Shown: positions 7,739-17,223, counted from the stretch's first letter. The stretch: 64,000 bases of DNA from an uncultured Pseudomonadota bacterium (GCA_902801125.1 CADCGT010000004.1:28550-92549); one strand, 5' to 3'. The notes: generated by a model not told the origin, from the letters alone. A program made the numbers and translations.

Positions 7739-8830
7739 TTATTTCTTGTTTATTGCCAGCACAAAACCAAGCAATACCGACCAAGTTAAGAATTCCGTTC
7801 CTCCGAAACCTATCAATGGCCAATATGCCGCTGTACGTAGCAAGCCAAATGCTACCGCTAATCCAATAATTATTAAAATTGCCAGCAATCCCAACGTCCC
7901 GGTTGTCACCAATTTGTTAAAATTATCTTTGGTATTATGGATCATGTTTGTAAGTCCTTTAGCAACACACCCATACAATGCAATGATCAACAGTCCCATC
8001 AATACACCAAACTTTGCGATCATGCTTGTGAACATATAATCTGAAATTGATTCTGGTAACGTTGCCAACCAATGTAAAGATTCTGTTGTATTTCCTATTA
8101 GGGCACTATTTGCTAAAGCTTGACGGGCTATCCATGTCTGCGAATACATTTGTGGGTGAAACATTGAATCTATTCTTGTATAAATGTGCGGATACCGCCA
8201 AATTGCTAGTACAAACAAAGCAACAAAACTTATCAACGCAATCATGCCTACTTTGAAAGCAGCAGAATTGTCTTTGCGTGCCTTAAATGTAAGTATGCAA
8301 AATAACAATAAGTATATCTGCGCCATAAATACATATGGAGCCACGATTGCTGTTCCTACGATAAATAGTGTCAATACGCTTGTGCCGATTGTGGTCCAGG
8401 TTTTGTTTTGCTTTTCTCTACTGAGCCAATGCGACATCAAAACAATATATGCAGGTAGTGACATCATAAATGGATCAATAGGTGCAGGACCTATACGTAC
8501 CCACCTTGCTGAACCATTGATAATGAAAGGATCTATTATTGTCTTGATCATCAGCAACAATCCAATAATTCCTAAAATCCAGCTTATACGAATAACCCAT
8601 TTTTTGGACATCTTGCTGAATGCGAACATTATTACAGTTCCAACCAGTGCGAATGGCAAAAACCTATTGAAAAAATAATTTGGTCCAAAATACTTTCCCC
8701 AACTAGTTCGAGATATTTCGTATGGTCCGACACAATACATTCCGAGCAAACCTAATACCACCAACGCAATAATGGATACCCACAACAAATGATTATTTGT
8801 ATTCAACCAGTTTTTTATTTTTGCAATCAT
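7739..8830 (-). CDS. SEDS-family protein (FtsW/RodA-like peptidoglycan polymerase), divergent
   Basis: 363 residues with about ten membrane spans. Family signatures are NGSARWVRIGP in the second quarter, the ESISDYMFTSMIAKFG segment carrying the conserved catalytic Asp of the large extracytoplasmic loop, and IGFGGTEFLTWSVLLGFVL near the C-terminus, replacing the usual SYGGSS. SEDS proteins polymerise glycan strands from lipid II. A start after AAGGAG is clear. Its location in an AT-rich accessory block beside an FtsK-like gene is unusual, since core ftsW and rodA sit in cell-wall clusters. It could be a paralogue for a specialised division mode. Confidence 0.85.
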   Translation of the reverse strand: MIAKIKNWLNTNNHLLWVSIIALVVLGLLGMYCVGPYEISRTSWGKYFGPNYFFNRFLPFALVGTVIMFAFSKMSKKWVIRISWILGIIGLLLMIKTIIDPFIINGSARWVRIGPAPIDPFMMSLPAYIVLMSHWLSREKQNKTWTTIGTSVLTLFIVGTAIVAPYVFMAQIYLLLFCILTFKARKDNSAAFKVGMIALISFVALFVLAIWRYPHIYTRIDSMFHPQMYSQTWIARQALANSALIGNTTESLHWLATLPESISDYMFTSMIAKFGVLMGLLIIALYGCVAKGLTNMIHNTKDNFNKLVTTGTLGLLAILIIIGLAVAFGLLRTAAYWPLIGFGGTEFLTWSVLLGFVLAINKK

Positions 8831-8920
8831 GGGGACTCCTTTCTATGTAGGAACTATACCCTATTTATTTTCATTTGCAATATGAGCAATAAATATTTTT
8901 TACAATGTTTTCAAATATAT

Positions 8921-8945
8921 AAAAGGTGCCGTTTGGCACCTTTTA
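8921..8945 (-). terminator. Intrinsic terminator after the FtsK-like gene
   Basis: Stem AGGTGCC/GGCACCT with GTTT loop (8924-8941), flanked by A and T runs. It is the same sequence as the metK terminator at 7201-7218, including flanking bases. Confidence 0.8.
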
Positions 8946-8946
8946 C

Positions 8947-9936
8947 TTAGCATTCTACATATGGTGTATGAATTCGTACCGGAATTCGTCCGGCATCGCT
9001 GAATAGAATATCTGCATTTGGTAGTAGATTTTCTGCCCCCTTCTCGCCAAGCATTTGCATTGAATTTACACCTGTTCTAGCTTGGAAAGAAACTCTCGTT
9101 GGCATATTTGCCTTGATTATACCACTTAATGCATCTGGTCTTTGCGTACCGATTATCAAATGTATACCAACCGCACGTGCTTTCTGGGCAACATACTGAA
9201 CACAAAGTTCTGTTTGCTTTTTAGCAGAGGTCCTCAAATCAGCAACTTCATCAATCACAACTACTATATATGGCATATCTTTTTTGTTTGTTTTCTTTTT
9301 GTATTCTTCAACATTTTTAACTTTATTATTCTGTAATTTTTGATACCTTTCATCTATAAGCTCGGTCACTTCCTGTAATTTCTGAACTGCTGCTTTAGCA
9401 TCAAGCTTAACCATTGGACACATCAAATGTTTATCGGATTTCCAAATATCATAATCGGCACCTTTTGGATCTATGATTATAAATTTACATTCTGTTGCTG
9501 GCACAGCAGATTTTAACGACTTCAATAAAGAATTAAAAAACACAGATATACCACAACCTGTACGTCCACAAACAAGCATATGTGGCAGTTTTCTTAAATC
9601 TTTAATCATAATCTCTCCGAACGTATCAACCCCCATAATTATCGGTAATATCGCGTCTGTATTCTTGAACTCCTTTGTTTTTAACAATTTGTCCAAGAAT
9701 ACCACCTGTCTAGTTTCTTTTGGTATCTGTACATTTATTTGTTTGGAACTGTATGCGATCATATAATTATGTTCACTTGCAGCTTTTTTAATCGTATTCA
9801 GTTTTGAGTTTTCGCCTGGTTTAACAATGAAGTTATAAACAATTGGACCATCAACAATATCGACCAAGTGTCCTTTTATTGCGCTTCCAATGTTTTCGTA
9901 ATAATCAATTATTATCTTTTGTTCATTTGTAATCAT
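8947..9936 (-). CDS. FtsK/SpoIIIE-like DNA translocase motor, Walker A lysine replaced
   Basis: 329 residues covering the RecA-like motor without the membrane part or a gamma domain. Near residue 120 the Walker A reads GRTGCGIS where the family has GxTGxGKS; the lysine codon has become ATA (Ile). Walker B VVVIDEVADL is intact, and the C-terminus keeps GTQRPD and SDAGRIPVRIHTPYV. The start is the ATG after AAGGGG with TATAAT some 21 nt upstream; the frame is open beyond it but would lie upstream of that promoter. Loss of the lysine predicts poor ATP hydrolysis, so a DNA-binding or regulatory role is possible. Confidence 0.85.
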   Translation of the reverse strand: MITNEQKIIIDYYENIGSAIKGHLVDIVDGPIVYNFIVKPGENSKLNTIKKAASEHNYMIAYSSKQINVQIPKETRQVVFLDKLLKTKEFKNTDAILPIIMGVDTFGEIMIKDLRKLPHMLVCGRTGCGISVFFNSLLKSLKSAVPATECKFIIIDPKGADYDIWKSDKHLMCPMVKLDAKAAVQKLQEVTELIDERYQKLQNNKVKNVEEYKKKTNKKDMPYIVVVIDEVADLRTSAKKQTELCVQYVAQKARAVGIHLIIGTQRPDALSGIIKANMPTRVSFQARTGVNSMQMLGEKGAENLLPNADILFSDAGRIPVRIHTPYVEC

Positions 9937-10032
9937 AACGGGACCCCTTTTCGTGTCCATTATACAATAATTCCTGGCTAGTTTCAATACTCTTAGAAAA
10001 CACATCAGACCATTTTTGTCCATCACATATTT

Positions 10033-10055
10033 TATAATATTCAAAAACTTGGAGG
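10033..10055 (+). promoter_or_regulatory. -10 box and strong ribosome-binding site of the mini-FtsK gene
   Basis: TATAAT at 10033-10038 and GGAGG at 10051-10055, six bases before the ATG at 10061. The short divergent region to 9936 must hold both promoters, since a TATAAT for the FtsK-like gene lies at 9957-9963 on the other strand. Confidence 0.6.
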
Positions 10056-10060
10056 TAAAT

Positions 10061-10444
10061 ATGAAAAACATATCTTTATCCGAACTATTAAAACATCCAG
10101 AATATAAGCAATCAACGGCGGTATTACCGATAATTATCGGCACGGATACAAACGATAAACCATTTTTTGGAAAAAAAGTTGAACAAAACATCATCCCGTT
10201 AGCAGAAAAAGCACGTGCAACAGGAATACATTTGATAATAACATCAAATCATTTTGATAAAATCAGCAACCTGTTCAAAGTGTATTTTCCGGTCAGGATG
10301 GCATTTTGGGTAGCAGCAAAAAAGGAATCCGTTAAAATATTAGGCGAACCGGGCGCAGAAACACTATCAACCCAAGGCGAAGCTTTGTTTAGCGATGCCG
10401 GCAGAATACCTATTCTTATTCATACACCATATATGGAAGAATAA
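10061..10444 (+). CDS. ATPase-less FtsK mini-paralogue
   Basis: 127 residues. The first 35 (SELLKHPEYKQSTAVLPIIIGTD) match the entry to the motor domain of the neighbouring FtsK-like protein. The sequence then jumps to the tail (EKARATGIHLIITSNHFDKI through LFSDAGRIPILIHTPYMEE). About 130 residues holding Walker A, Walker B and the core strands are absent, yet the frame is intact with a strong GGAGG ribosome-binding site. This looks like a maintained internal-deletion paralogue rather than debris. It might poison or regulate hexamers of the full-length protein. Confidence 0.7.
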   Translation: MKNISLSELLKHPEYKQSTAVLPIIIGTDTNDKPFFGKKVEQNIIPLAEKARATGIHLIITSNHFDKISNLFKVYFPVRMAFWVAAKKESVKILGEPGAETLSTQGEALFSDAGRIPILIHTPYMEE

Positions 10445-10459
10445 AATAAAACTGGTGAT

Positions 10460-10975
10460 TTATTTAATCCCCAATTTTTTCAATTTGTTGTTCCAGTTTT
10501 TTTGTTTTTCTTCAAATTTTATAGAAAGAGCTGCACTACTTGATTTTAGTATTTTGTCTTCATCAACTTCTGGCCAATTTGCATATTTAGGATTTTTCTT
10601 TGCTTTTACGTAGTAGTTATAAGCTTTTTTACCGTTAAAAAGTATATTCTTGCCATTTAATTTAGAAAGATCATTATAAACTTCGTTCTTTATATGCTTA
10701 TCCAAACTGGTGTCTTTACCATTATCATTTCTGTCGCAATATTTTATTACATCCCACAAACCGATACCTTTCTTCTTTAATGTTTCAAAATCACCGAATT
10801 CTATCCCTAATAGTTCCCAAAATTTGTTTGTAGGGTTTGAATAATATTTATTGTGCTTTAATGATTCTTCGCCTGGAAATGTTCCTAATATTACAACTTT
10901 TGCATTATCAATATTAAACGGTTTCATTTTATGGTAAACAAAAAATGTTTTTTTCAACAGTGTTTTTATATTCAT
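10460..10975 (-). CDS. Uracil/hypoxanthine-DNA glycosylase (UDG superfamily, Mug/HDG-like)
   Basis: 171 residues. The motif VVILGTFPGEESLKHNKYYSNPTNKFW is characteristic of the family 6 (hypoxanthine-DNA glycosylase) branch, which removes deaminated bases. The start follows AAGGA, and only three bases separate it from the end of the upstream nuclease gene, indicating an operon. A role in base-excision repair is known for the family. In this setting it could also act on modified or foreign DNA. Confidence 0.8.
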   Translation of the reverse strand: MNIKTLLKKTFFVYHKMKPFNIDNAKVVILGTFPGEESLKHNKYYSNPTNKFWELLGIEFGDFETLKKKGIGLWDVIKYCDRNDNGKDTSLDKHIKNEVYNDLSKLNGKNILFNGKKAYNYYVKAKKNPKYANWPEVDEDKILKSSSAALSIKFEEKQKNWNNKLKKLGIK

Positions 10976-10978
10976 ATC

Positions 10979-12445
10979 TTATCCTTTTATAATGTTTTGT
11001 ATCACGTCCAACAATCGTACCATTGCCATTGTGTCTTGACCACAGTATTCGTGCAGGTTTGACATCATCTGTTTGCTTTCTTCTGGTGTCTGCTTTCCGG
11101 TCATGAATGCCATGAACTGATCACTGGCCTCGGTTCCATTATGTATGCCCAGGTTCGCATAGGACATTTCCGGAACGAATGCTGGCAATGTTTGTTTGAT
11201 TGATGCACTGCCTTTCTGGCATGGACGATACAGGCCACGTTCCCGGAACGGTATCAGCAGATCCACCATGCGGTCATTTATCGCATTCAGTTGTTCTGCG
11301 TATTCTGGAAAGTCACGAGCCATTTCGCTGTTCCGTCCCTGTTCAAATCCCTGGTTATAGACGATAACCGATCCGGAATCGCCGATTGTTTCAATCAGTT
11401 TTTTAATCAGGCCCGGACGAGGATCTGTCTTTGGATCGTTATGCAGGTATTCATAGTGTTCCAGTTCGCCACCCGGGGTACGTTGAACATGCAAAGAAAA
11501 CTGGAAGCATATCTGCTGATATGGTCTGGAATTATCAAACATCGGCACTGCCGGCATTATTGATTCATAGTCCAGATAATACAATGGCCATTTCAACCGA
11601 CCTGTAAATTCACGCAACACGTCTTTGTTGATTACATCAATGTTGTCCAGGAATGCCTCTATGTCGCCTTTGTGCATCTGCTGCTCTCTCAGTTCCACCG
11701 GAACATTACGCAGGTCTGCACCATATTCAGCATAGATTTCATCTGCGGCCCGTCCCTTGAAAACATCAAAAACTGAATATTCGGGAACATTGCGCCAGCA
11801 GTGACATTTATAGCCACATTCATAAAAGCGATTGCACTTTACCTTGGATATTGCGACACCAAGTTCTGGCCCGTCCAAGATTGCACGAATGCGTGCTGTT
11901 TCAGCCTGAACTGTTTCCAAATCCTGAAGCTCTTCAGTTACATCGTGCATTGTGAAAAGCTCATCAATATCCAGCGCACCATGGCGACTGTATTCTGGGT
12001 TCAGGGTCAGTATGAAACAATTCCTGATTTTAACACCGCATTGTGTGAAAACATATCTTTGGAAAGATGCATCAATGATGTGATAATCGTGTGGTGACGT
12101 GGTTGATTTAACCTCTATGATATCCCAGGTTCCGTCATCGTTGTTTTGCAGAATATCTACAGCGCAATATTCACCAGTATTGGTACCGAGTGTTGCTTCA
12201 TAAATAAATGGTACATTTTCTGATATCGCAGATTTGGTTTGTGTAATTGCAGCCTCTTCCCATGGTTTAGCGACAATACGAACACCGCCTGGGAACCTAT
12301 TACAAGCCAATTCACCAACCGCGGTTCCATTATCTAATACTGCCTGATTCATTTCAGGTTGCAAATCCTTGCGGTATTTCTTGAACCACAACGCATTGGG
12401 GCATTTTATTCCAAGCACATAATCTGATTTTGATATTCTGAACAT
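10979..12445 (-). CDS. DUF2779-type protein: Cas4/RecB-like nuclease fused to DEDD exonuclease
   Basis: 488 residues. The N-terminus (KSDYVLGIKCPNALWFKKYRK) is typical of DUF2779. A PD-(D/E)xK core is visible as AVDILQNNDDGTWDIIEVKS near residues 95-115. Cysteines in KCNRFYECGYKCHCW near residue 205-220 could bind an iron-sulfur cluster, as in Cas4 and AddB. The C-terminal half has a DnaQ-like start YYLDYESI (DxE) and a final GQDTMAMVRLL. Its own promoter lies just upstream. Family members occur in repair or defence contexts; no CRISPR array is present here. Confidence 0.8.
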   Translation of the reverse strand: MFRISKSDYVLGIKCPNALWFKKYRKDLQPEMNQAVLDNGTAVGELACNRFPGGVRIVAKPWEEAAITQTKSAISENVPFIYEATLGTNTGEYCAVDILQNNDDGTWDIIEVKSTTSPHDYHIIDASFQRYVFTQCGVKIRNCFILTLNPEYSRHGALDIDELFTMHDVTEELQDLETVQAETARIRAILDGPELGVAISKVKCNRFYECGYKCHCWRNVPEYSVFDVFKGRAADEIYAEYGADLRNVPVELREQQMHKGDIEAFLDNIDVINKDVLREFTGRLKWPLYYLDYESIMPAVPMFDNSRPYQQICFQFSLHVQRTPGGELEHYEYLHNDPKTDPRPGLIKKLIETIGDSGSVIVYNQGFEQGRNSEMARDFPEYAEQLNAINDRMVDLLIPFRERGLYRPCQKGSASIKQTLPAFVPEMSYANLGIHNGTEASDQFMAFMTGKQTPEESKQMMSNLHEYCGQDTMAMVRLLDVIQNIIKG

Positions 12446-12465
12446 TATCTTTCCTTGTTTCTGGT

Positions 12466-12494
12466 ATTATAGCCCATAAACAGAATGATTTCAA
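12466..12494 (-). promoter_or_regulatory. Promoter of the DUF2779-glycosylase operon
   Basis: On the minus strand TTGAAA (12494-12489), a 17-nt spacer and TATAAT (12471-12466), with the ATG at 12445 following AAGGAAAG. Confidence 0.8.
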
Positions 12495-12950
12495 TCTGTT
12501 GCGATTTATTTTAATGGTATCAAACCACTGTAAACCCAAGAGCCGTCATTACAATGATGACTTCTAAACGGTTCCTTTGTAAAGGTTATTCGTGCTGTAT
12601 ATCAATGCCTTGGCAACAAGCCTTGGTTTTAGTAGATACCTTTACTGATTCATGGGTCTTACACGCTGCACTCCAAGGAAATCCGGGTAAATTGCAGGTT
12701 TGCTGTTAATTCGGGTGTCAATGTCAGTTTTTTTGCATAAAAGATTGGACTTTCACCGAAAGATATTGATGAATGCGGCACCCCTAAAAAGATTGTTGAT
12801 AAAATATAAACATTTTCGAGAAATTGAACCCAGTAACAAAACAGATTTTATTATGCTCTACTTTGCTGCCTGTCGGTCCATGCGCGAATTGGGGGCAACC
12901 CAACCTGTCACCAGGCATGGTTATTTGCTTTTATTTTTATAATTCAAACA
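12495..12950. other. 456-nt gene-free structured region
   Basis: No convincing CDS. Several pairings are visible: GTAAAGGT near 12592 with ACCTTTAC near 12645 (8 bp), CCTTGG near 12610-12630 with CCAAGG near 12675, a local AATTgCAG/CTGttAATT hairpin near 12693-12715, CTTTcaccgAAAG near 12753, and a long stem near 12870-12920 containing TTGGGggcaaCCCAA inside GCCTG/CAGGC. It lies behind the helicase gene and ahead of the next promoter. It may encode a large structured RNA, strand undecided. Confidence 0.4.
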
Positions 12951-15900
12951 TTACTTTAAACCCGATATGAAATTTTGTAATTTTGAAATTTCCCCATCTT
13001 TGTCTTCAAACCAGTTTGTAGACCAGATTCTGTAAAACACAAAACCAAATTGTTCTATTTGTTTTTGTCTGTTCATGTCCGCGGCATAGGCCTGGGGCGT
13101 GGAATGATACGATTTGCCATCGCATTCTAATGCTATTTTATGACCATTTATGTCAATCATAAAGTCCAATCTGTATCCCCCAATTTTATACTGTGGAGTT
13201 ATCAATTTGCCGTCTATAATCTTGCACAATTCATCATAAACCTGTTGTTCAAAAACCGAATCTGTATGCCCCACAGAATCATTTTGTCCCGACCGCGGTT
13301 TATCTGGACTAAACCGGCATAAATCTTGCAAGACGGCATCCGCCGCACGCATATTGTTTTCAGAAATGGCCCGCGCATAAGACAAATACGCATACAATAT
13401 CGCCTTTCTATTATTTTCCTGTTTGGCTTCTATTTCTTCTTTATAGCGGGAATAATAAGATTGCGGAATAGATGTGACAACATAAACCTGTTTTTTGGCC
13501 CGTGTTATCAATACATTTATCAATTTATAACCATGTGATTGCCCAACACTTGCAAAGCGTTCATAAAATTTACCGTTTTCATCCAGCCCAAATGTTGTAG
13601 ATATTATGATAATATCCCTTTCATCGCCCTGGATATTTTCAAGATTCTTGACGAACAATCCGTTTTTCTTTAATTTGTTATATTTTTCGGCAAATTCAGC
13701 ATCATTTTGGGCGCGTTCATACAATAAATCTATGATACAATTACGTTGGTGTATGTTAAATGTCGCAACACCCACAGACGGCATAGTCCCATCCGAATTT
13801 TCCGGCATTTCGGCCAGTATTTGAACCACTGTGGCGGCTTCCTGTTTATTTATATTATGACCTTTGCCACTTTCATAAACACCATTGACTTCTTTTAAGA
13901 TAATTGGTGTATAATCTTGGCCATTGACCGGCAATGGACACAAATTCCGACCATAAAATGCCGTATTGGAAAATTCTATCAATGCCGGATGTTTAGACCG
14001 ATAGTGGAAATCAAGATATGACATATTTTTCTTTTCCAAATATTCGGAAAATTCCAACAAAGATTCGGCATCCAGCATGCTGTTTGGTCTTATATTTAAA
14101 TCGCCGACATCTTCTTCGTCCGTGGAATCCGCGGCCCCATCGATTCCGGCGGCAAAATAGTTAGATGGTGGCATTTGATGCCTGTCGCCGGCAATTATTT
14201 TATATTTACCACGCAACATCGCGGTATATATGTCTTCGACACGCAATTGACTGGCCTCGTCAAAAATTACCAAATCGAACAGGCCTTGTTTTAAAGGCAA
14301 CAAATCGTTGGCAACAATCGGATTGACCATAACCACAGGGAACAACGATGTAAACGATTGAAAATCTTTTTGAATAATTTGTCGCAATGACAAACGTTTG
14401 CCAAATTTTTGATTTCTTTTTAATGCAAACAATGATTTGAAACCATATTTACTTTCTATATTGTCAATCGTATTTTTGCGTTCTGTGAACCAATAATCGT
14501 ATATCTTTTTAACCGTTTGTGCCTGTAAATCGTTATATAATTTACGCAACAATTTCAATTTAGCGTCTGTTCTTGGTAATCCGCTTTTAGATTTTGATTC
14601 AAAATCCAACAAGAAATTATAATAATACGAACCAATAAAGACTTCTTCCCAGTCAGAAATTGGTAATTTTGTTAAAATATCAAACAAAATTTTGTCCGCG
14701 TTGCGATGTTTTATCCACGAATTTACAATATTTAATGATTGCAAATTGTTGTACAGCGCGTCCAAATTAGTGGCCAAACCGCCCAAAATTTGAACGTATT
14801 CATCCACGCCGGCATATTCCGCCTTGAAACAATTTATGTTTGGAAATATGTTTAACAGCGCGATATTCGTGTCGGATATAAAATCACGGCATTTTATAAT
14901 ATTCAAACACGCATTTTTATATTTTTCCAATGCCGAACGTTGCGCAGAAATCTGGGTGGCAACACCGTTTATATATTGCGCCAATTTTTCTTTGGCACGC
15001 GATGCGTCATCTGATAGTGTCCCTGTATCATCCATCATTTCCGGAATCGTTGCATACCGGTTCCAATCATTCAGTTTGATATTTATACCCATGTAATCAT
15101 TGGCGCCCTTGGCGGAACCCCTGATTTTTTCAAACAAAGACTGCATTTCTGATAAAACCGATGTGGCTTTGACCGCGGCCGATGAGAACAGGCGGCTAAA
15201 TGCACCAATTTTTTTATTATTAAATTTATCACCGGCCAATCGCGCACCCGTGACGGCCAACGCATTTAACCCGTCACAAGATGAAATAATGTTTTCTGTG
15301 ATTGTAAATTTTCGCAAGAAGTCTTCGTCCACGGAAACAGTGTGAATAACATCAGGTAATTTCTGCACCCCCCTGTTAAATTCAGATAATTTATCCAAGA
15401 AATCCATCACACATTGACGCGTAAGTGGTTGAACCTTAAAATTATCGGCATAATCACACAGGGCAACATACGCGGCAATATGTTCCATGATTGTATTTAA
15501 TTTATCCGCACTTGATGCAATTGATAATGTATTTATAGTAAAATTATCATGTTCGACATACTTTAACGCATCTTGGATAATCGTCCGTGCATTATTTATT
15601 TTACTTTTGATTTCATTTTTGTCTTTTAATGTTACGGTTTCGCCCAATTCGGAAAAATTCAATATTGAAAAAACGTCTTGGTTTATATCGGCCATTTGGG
15701 TATATAAAATTCCGCCGGCACGAATTTTTTCTATGTATTCACTTAACTCTTCGGGGGTAAACACAAAGTTCAATTTTGCGAATTTGTCTTTTACCGCATC
15801 GAAATTATCAGATTTAGAATATTTTAGATATTTACCAACAATTTCTTTCCAATTATTACCCGCAAAAATTGGGCGGCTGGATTCATTATACGCACCATTT

Positions 15901-17189
15901 ACATCATCACGCAACTTTATAAAACTATCATAAGACTTTTTAAAGGCGGCTTTATCAAAACCGCGAACACCGGAAATACCACCATCGTATAAATCGCGTG
16001 CCTTTTGCACAATAATCCTGCGGTCTTTGGCACTGTCGTCAACAACTATACAGAATGTATCAAGATTCTTTTTTTGTAAATTATTTGCCAACACATCCAA
16101 CGCGGTCTTTTTTTCACATACGACCAAAGTTTTGGCGCCGTTTGCCAACGCGTTTGATATAATTGCAGAAATCGCCTGGGATTTACCGGTTCCCGGGGGG
16201 CCTTGGATTATTTTGAATTCATCATTGTTTAGTGTGTTGACTATCTCTGATTGGCTTGGGTCCATATCAAACGAAGATGTTGTAGATGTTTGAAAGGGTT
16301 CTATGACCAAATCTTCGGCATTAAACGCGTCGATATTATCCAACAATTCACGCGTAGATGCGATAATAGATTCTTTTTGCGACCGATAAAGCCCGAACAC
16401 CCCACTCCATTGAATCCATGCCTTGTCCTTGGTGGCGGATTCTATTTCATCTTTGTTTGGACATTTTTCCAAAGACAAATTTGTTGGGGCATCTTTGACA
16501 TCCAATACTTTGAACAAATTTGCGATATATTCCATAATATCTTGGGCGGACAATATGTTGTCGTCCAATTCGGCCGATGATAATTCGGGTATTTTTATGT
16601 TTTCATCGTTCTCTATGTGGGATGCCAACAGTTCATTAACCTTTATGGGGCTGTCTTCGGTTTTAGATATAATCCATTCGTTTTTAACATTTGGTTTTTC
16701 TATATCCAACGACCATATAAAAATTGGCGCGATTATTATTTTTTTAGAATCTTTGATATCTGGTTTAATCAACAATGGAAACCCAAAACCAAAATTTTTT
16801 ATACCTGTTTCCAAAAACATATCTTCGTTATCAACAACTATTGCATCCAATCGCCGCGATACCGTACGTAATTTTTGTTTGACATCATCGGACATATCGT
16901 TTTGATTTTTCTTGTTCAACGATATTTTAAACGAAAATTTATCTTTGGTTAATAATTCGTTCAGGAAATCGTTCGCCACAGAATCATCCGGATTTTCGTC
17001 AATTGATAAATCCGTGACATCAAGGCGCGTTTTTAGCCGCCCCGGAACAGCATTCAAATGAATGGACCGCCCATTACCAACGGTTAATTTGCCAAGCAGT
17101 TTTTCCAAAAAATCCTTGTTAAATTTCAACTGGGAAACCAACGTTGTTGGTTTATTATCTGAAATTTTTTCTTCATGATTTGCCATCAT
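12951..17189 (-). CDS. SF1 helicase with C-terminal Vsr-like nuclease domain (DUF4011/AAA_11-AAA_12 type)
   Basis: 1,412 residues. Walker A QGPPGTGKSQA near residue 330, FDEASQL (motif II), GDRHQMPPSNYF (motif III) and LINVLITRAKKQVYVV (motif VI) define an SF1 helicase of the UPF1/DNA2-like branch, split by a long helical insertion. The last 110 residues (YRLDFMIDINGHKIALECDGKSYHS) form a Vsr/MTES_1575-type endonuclease with its D...ExD core. This architecture is frequent in phage-defence islands. The start ATG follows AAGG. It is AT-rich compared with the core genes, supporting acquisition. The substrate is unknown. Confidence 0.85.
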   Translation of the reverse strand: MMANHEEKISDNKPTTLVSQLKFNKDFLEKLLGKLTVGNGRSIHLNAVPGRLKTRLDVTDLSIDENPDDSVANDFLNELLTKDKFSFKISLNKKNQNDMSDDVKQKLRTVSRRLDAIVVDNEDMFLETGIKNFGFGFPLLIKPDIKDSKKIIIAPIFIWSLDIEKPNVKNEWIISKTEDSPIKVNELLASHIENDENIKIPELSSAELDDNILSAQDIMEYIANLFKVLDVKDAPTNLSLEKCPNKDEIESATKDKAWIQWSGVFGLYRSQKESIIASTRELLDNIDAFNAEDLVIEPFQTSTTSSFDMDPSQSEIVNTLNNDEFKIIQGPPGTGKSQAISAIISNALANGAKTLVVCEKKTALDVLANNLQKKNLDTFCIVVDDSAKDRRIIVQKARDLYDGGISGVRGFDKAAFKKSYDSFIKLRDDVNGAYNESSRPIFAGNNWKEIVGKYLKYSKSDNFDAVKDKFAKLNFVFTPEELSEYIEKIRAGGILYTQMADINQDVFSILNFSELGETVTLKDKNEIKSKINNARTIIQDALKYVEHDNFTINTLSIASSADKLNTIMEHIAAYVALCDYADNFKVQPLTRQCVMDFLDKLSEFNRGVQKLPDVIHTVSVDEDFLRKFTITENIISSCDGLNALAVTGARLAGDKFNNKKIGAFSRLFSSAAVKATSVLSEMQSLFEKIRGSAKGANDYMGINIKLNDWNRYATIPEMMDDTGTLSDDASRAKEKLAQYINGVATQISAQRSALEKYKNACLNIIKCRDFISDTNIALLNIFPNINCFKAEYAGVDEYVQILGGLATNLDALYNNLQSLNIVNSWIKHRNADKILFDILTKLPISDWEEVFIGSYYYNFLLDFESKSKSGLPRTDAKLKLLRKLYNDLQAQTVKKIYDYWFTERKNTIDNIESKYGFKSLFALKRNQKFGKRLSLRQIIQKDFQSFTSLFPVVMVNPIVANDLLPLKQGLFDLVIFDEASQLRVEDIYTAMLRGKYKIIAGDRHQMPPSNYFAAGIDGAADSTDEEDVGDLNIRPNSMLDAESLLEFSEYLEKKNMSYLDFHYRSKHPALIEFSNTAFYGRNLCPLPVNGQDYTPIILKEVNGVYESGKGHNINKQEAATVVQILAEMPENSDGTMPSVGVATFNIHQRNCIIDLLYERAQNDAEFAEKYNKLKKNGLFVKNLENIQGDERDIIIISTTFGLDENGKFYERFASVGQSHGYKLINVLITRAKKQVYVVTSIPQSYYSRYKEEIEAKQENNRKAILYAYLSYARAISENNMRAADAVLQDLCRFSPDKPRSGQNDSVGHTDSVFEQQVYDELCKIIDGKLITPQYKIGGYRLDFMIDINGHKIALECDGKSYHSTPQAYAADMNRQKQIEQFGFVFYRIWSTNWFEDKDGEISKLQNFISGLK

Positions 17190-17223
17190 ACCGAAACCTT
17201 GTTTTTAAAAAGCCCAGGAATTA

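Noticed and set aside
12740..12800. GGTGCC and CGGTGAAAGTCC on the minus strand, suggestive of a cobalamin riboswitch or RNase P core
   Set aside because: The B12-box and the GCCACTG-type core are missing, and none of the conserved RNase P regions could be aligned around the motif.
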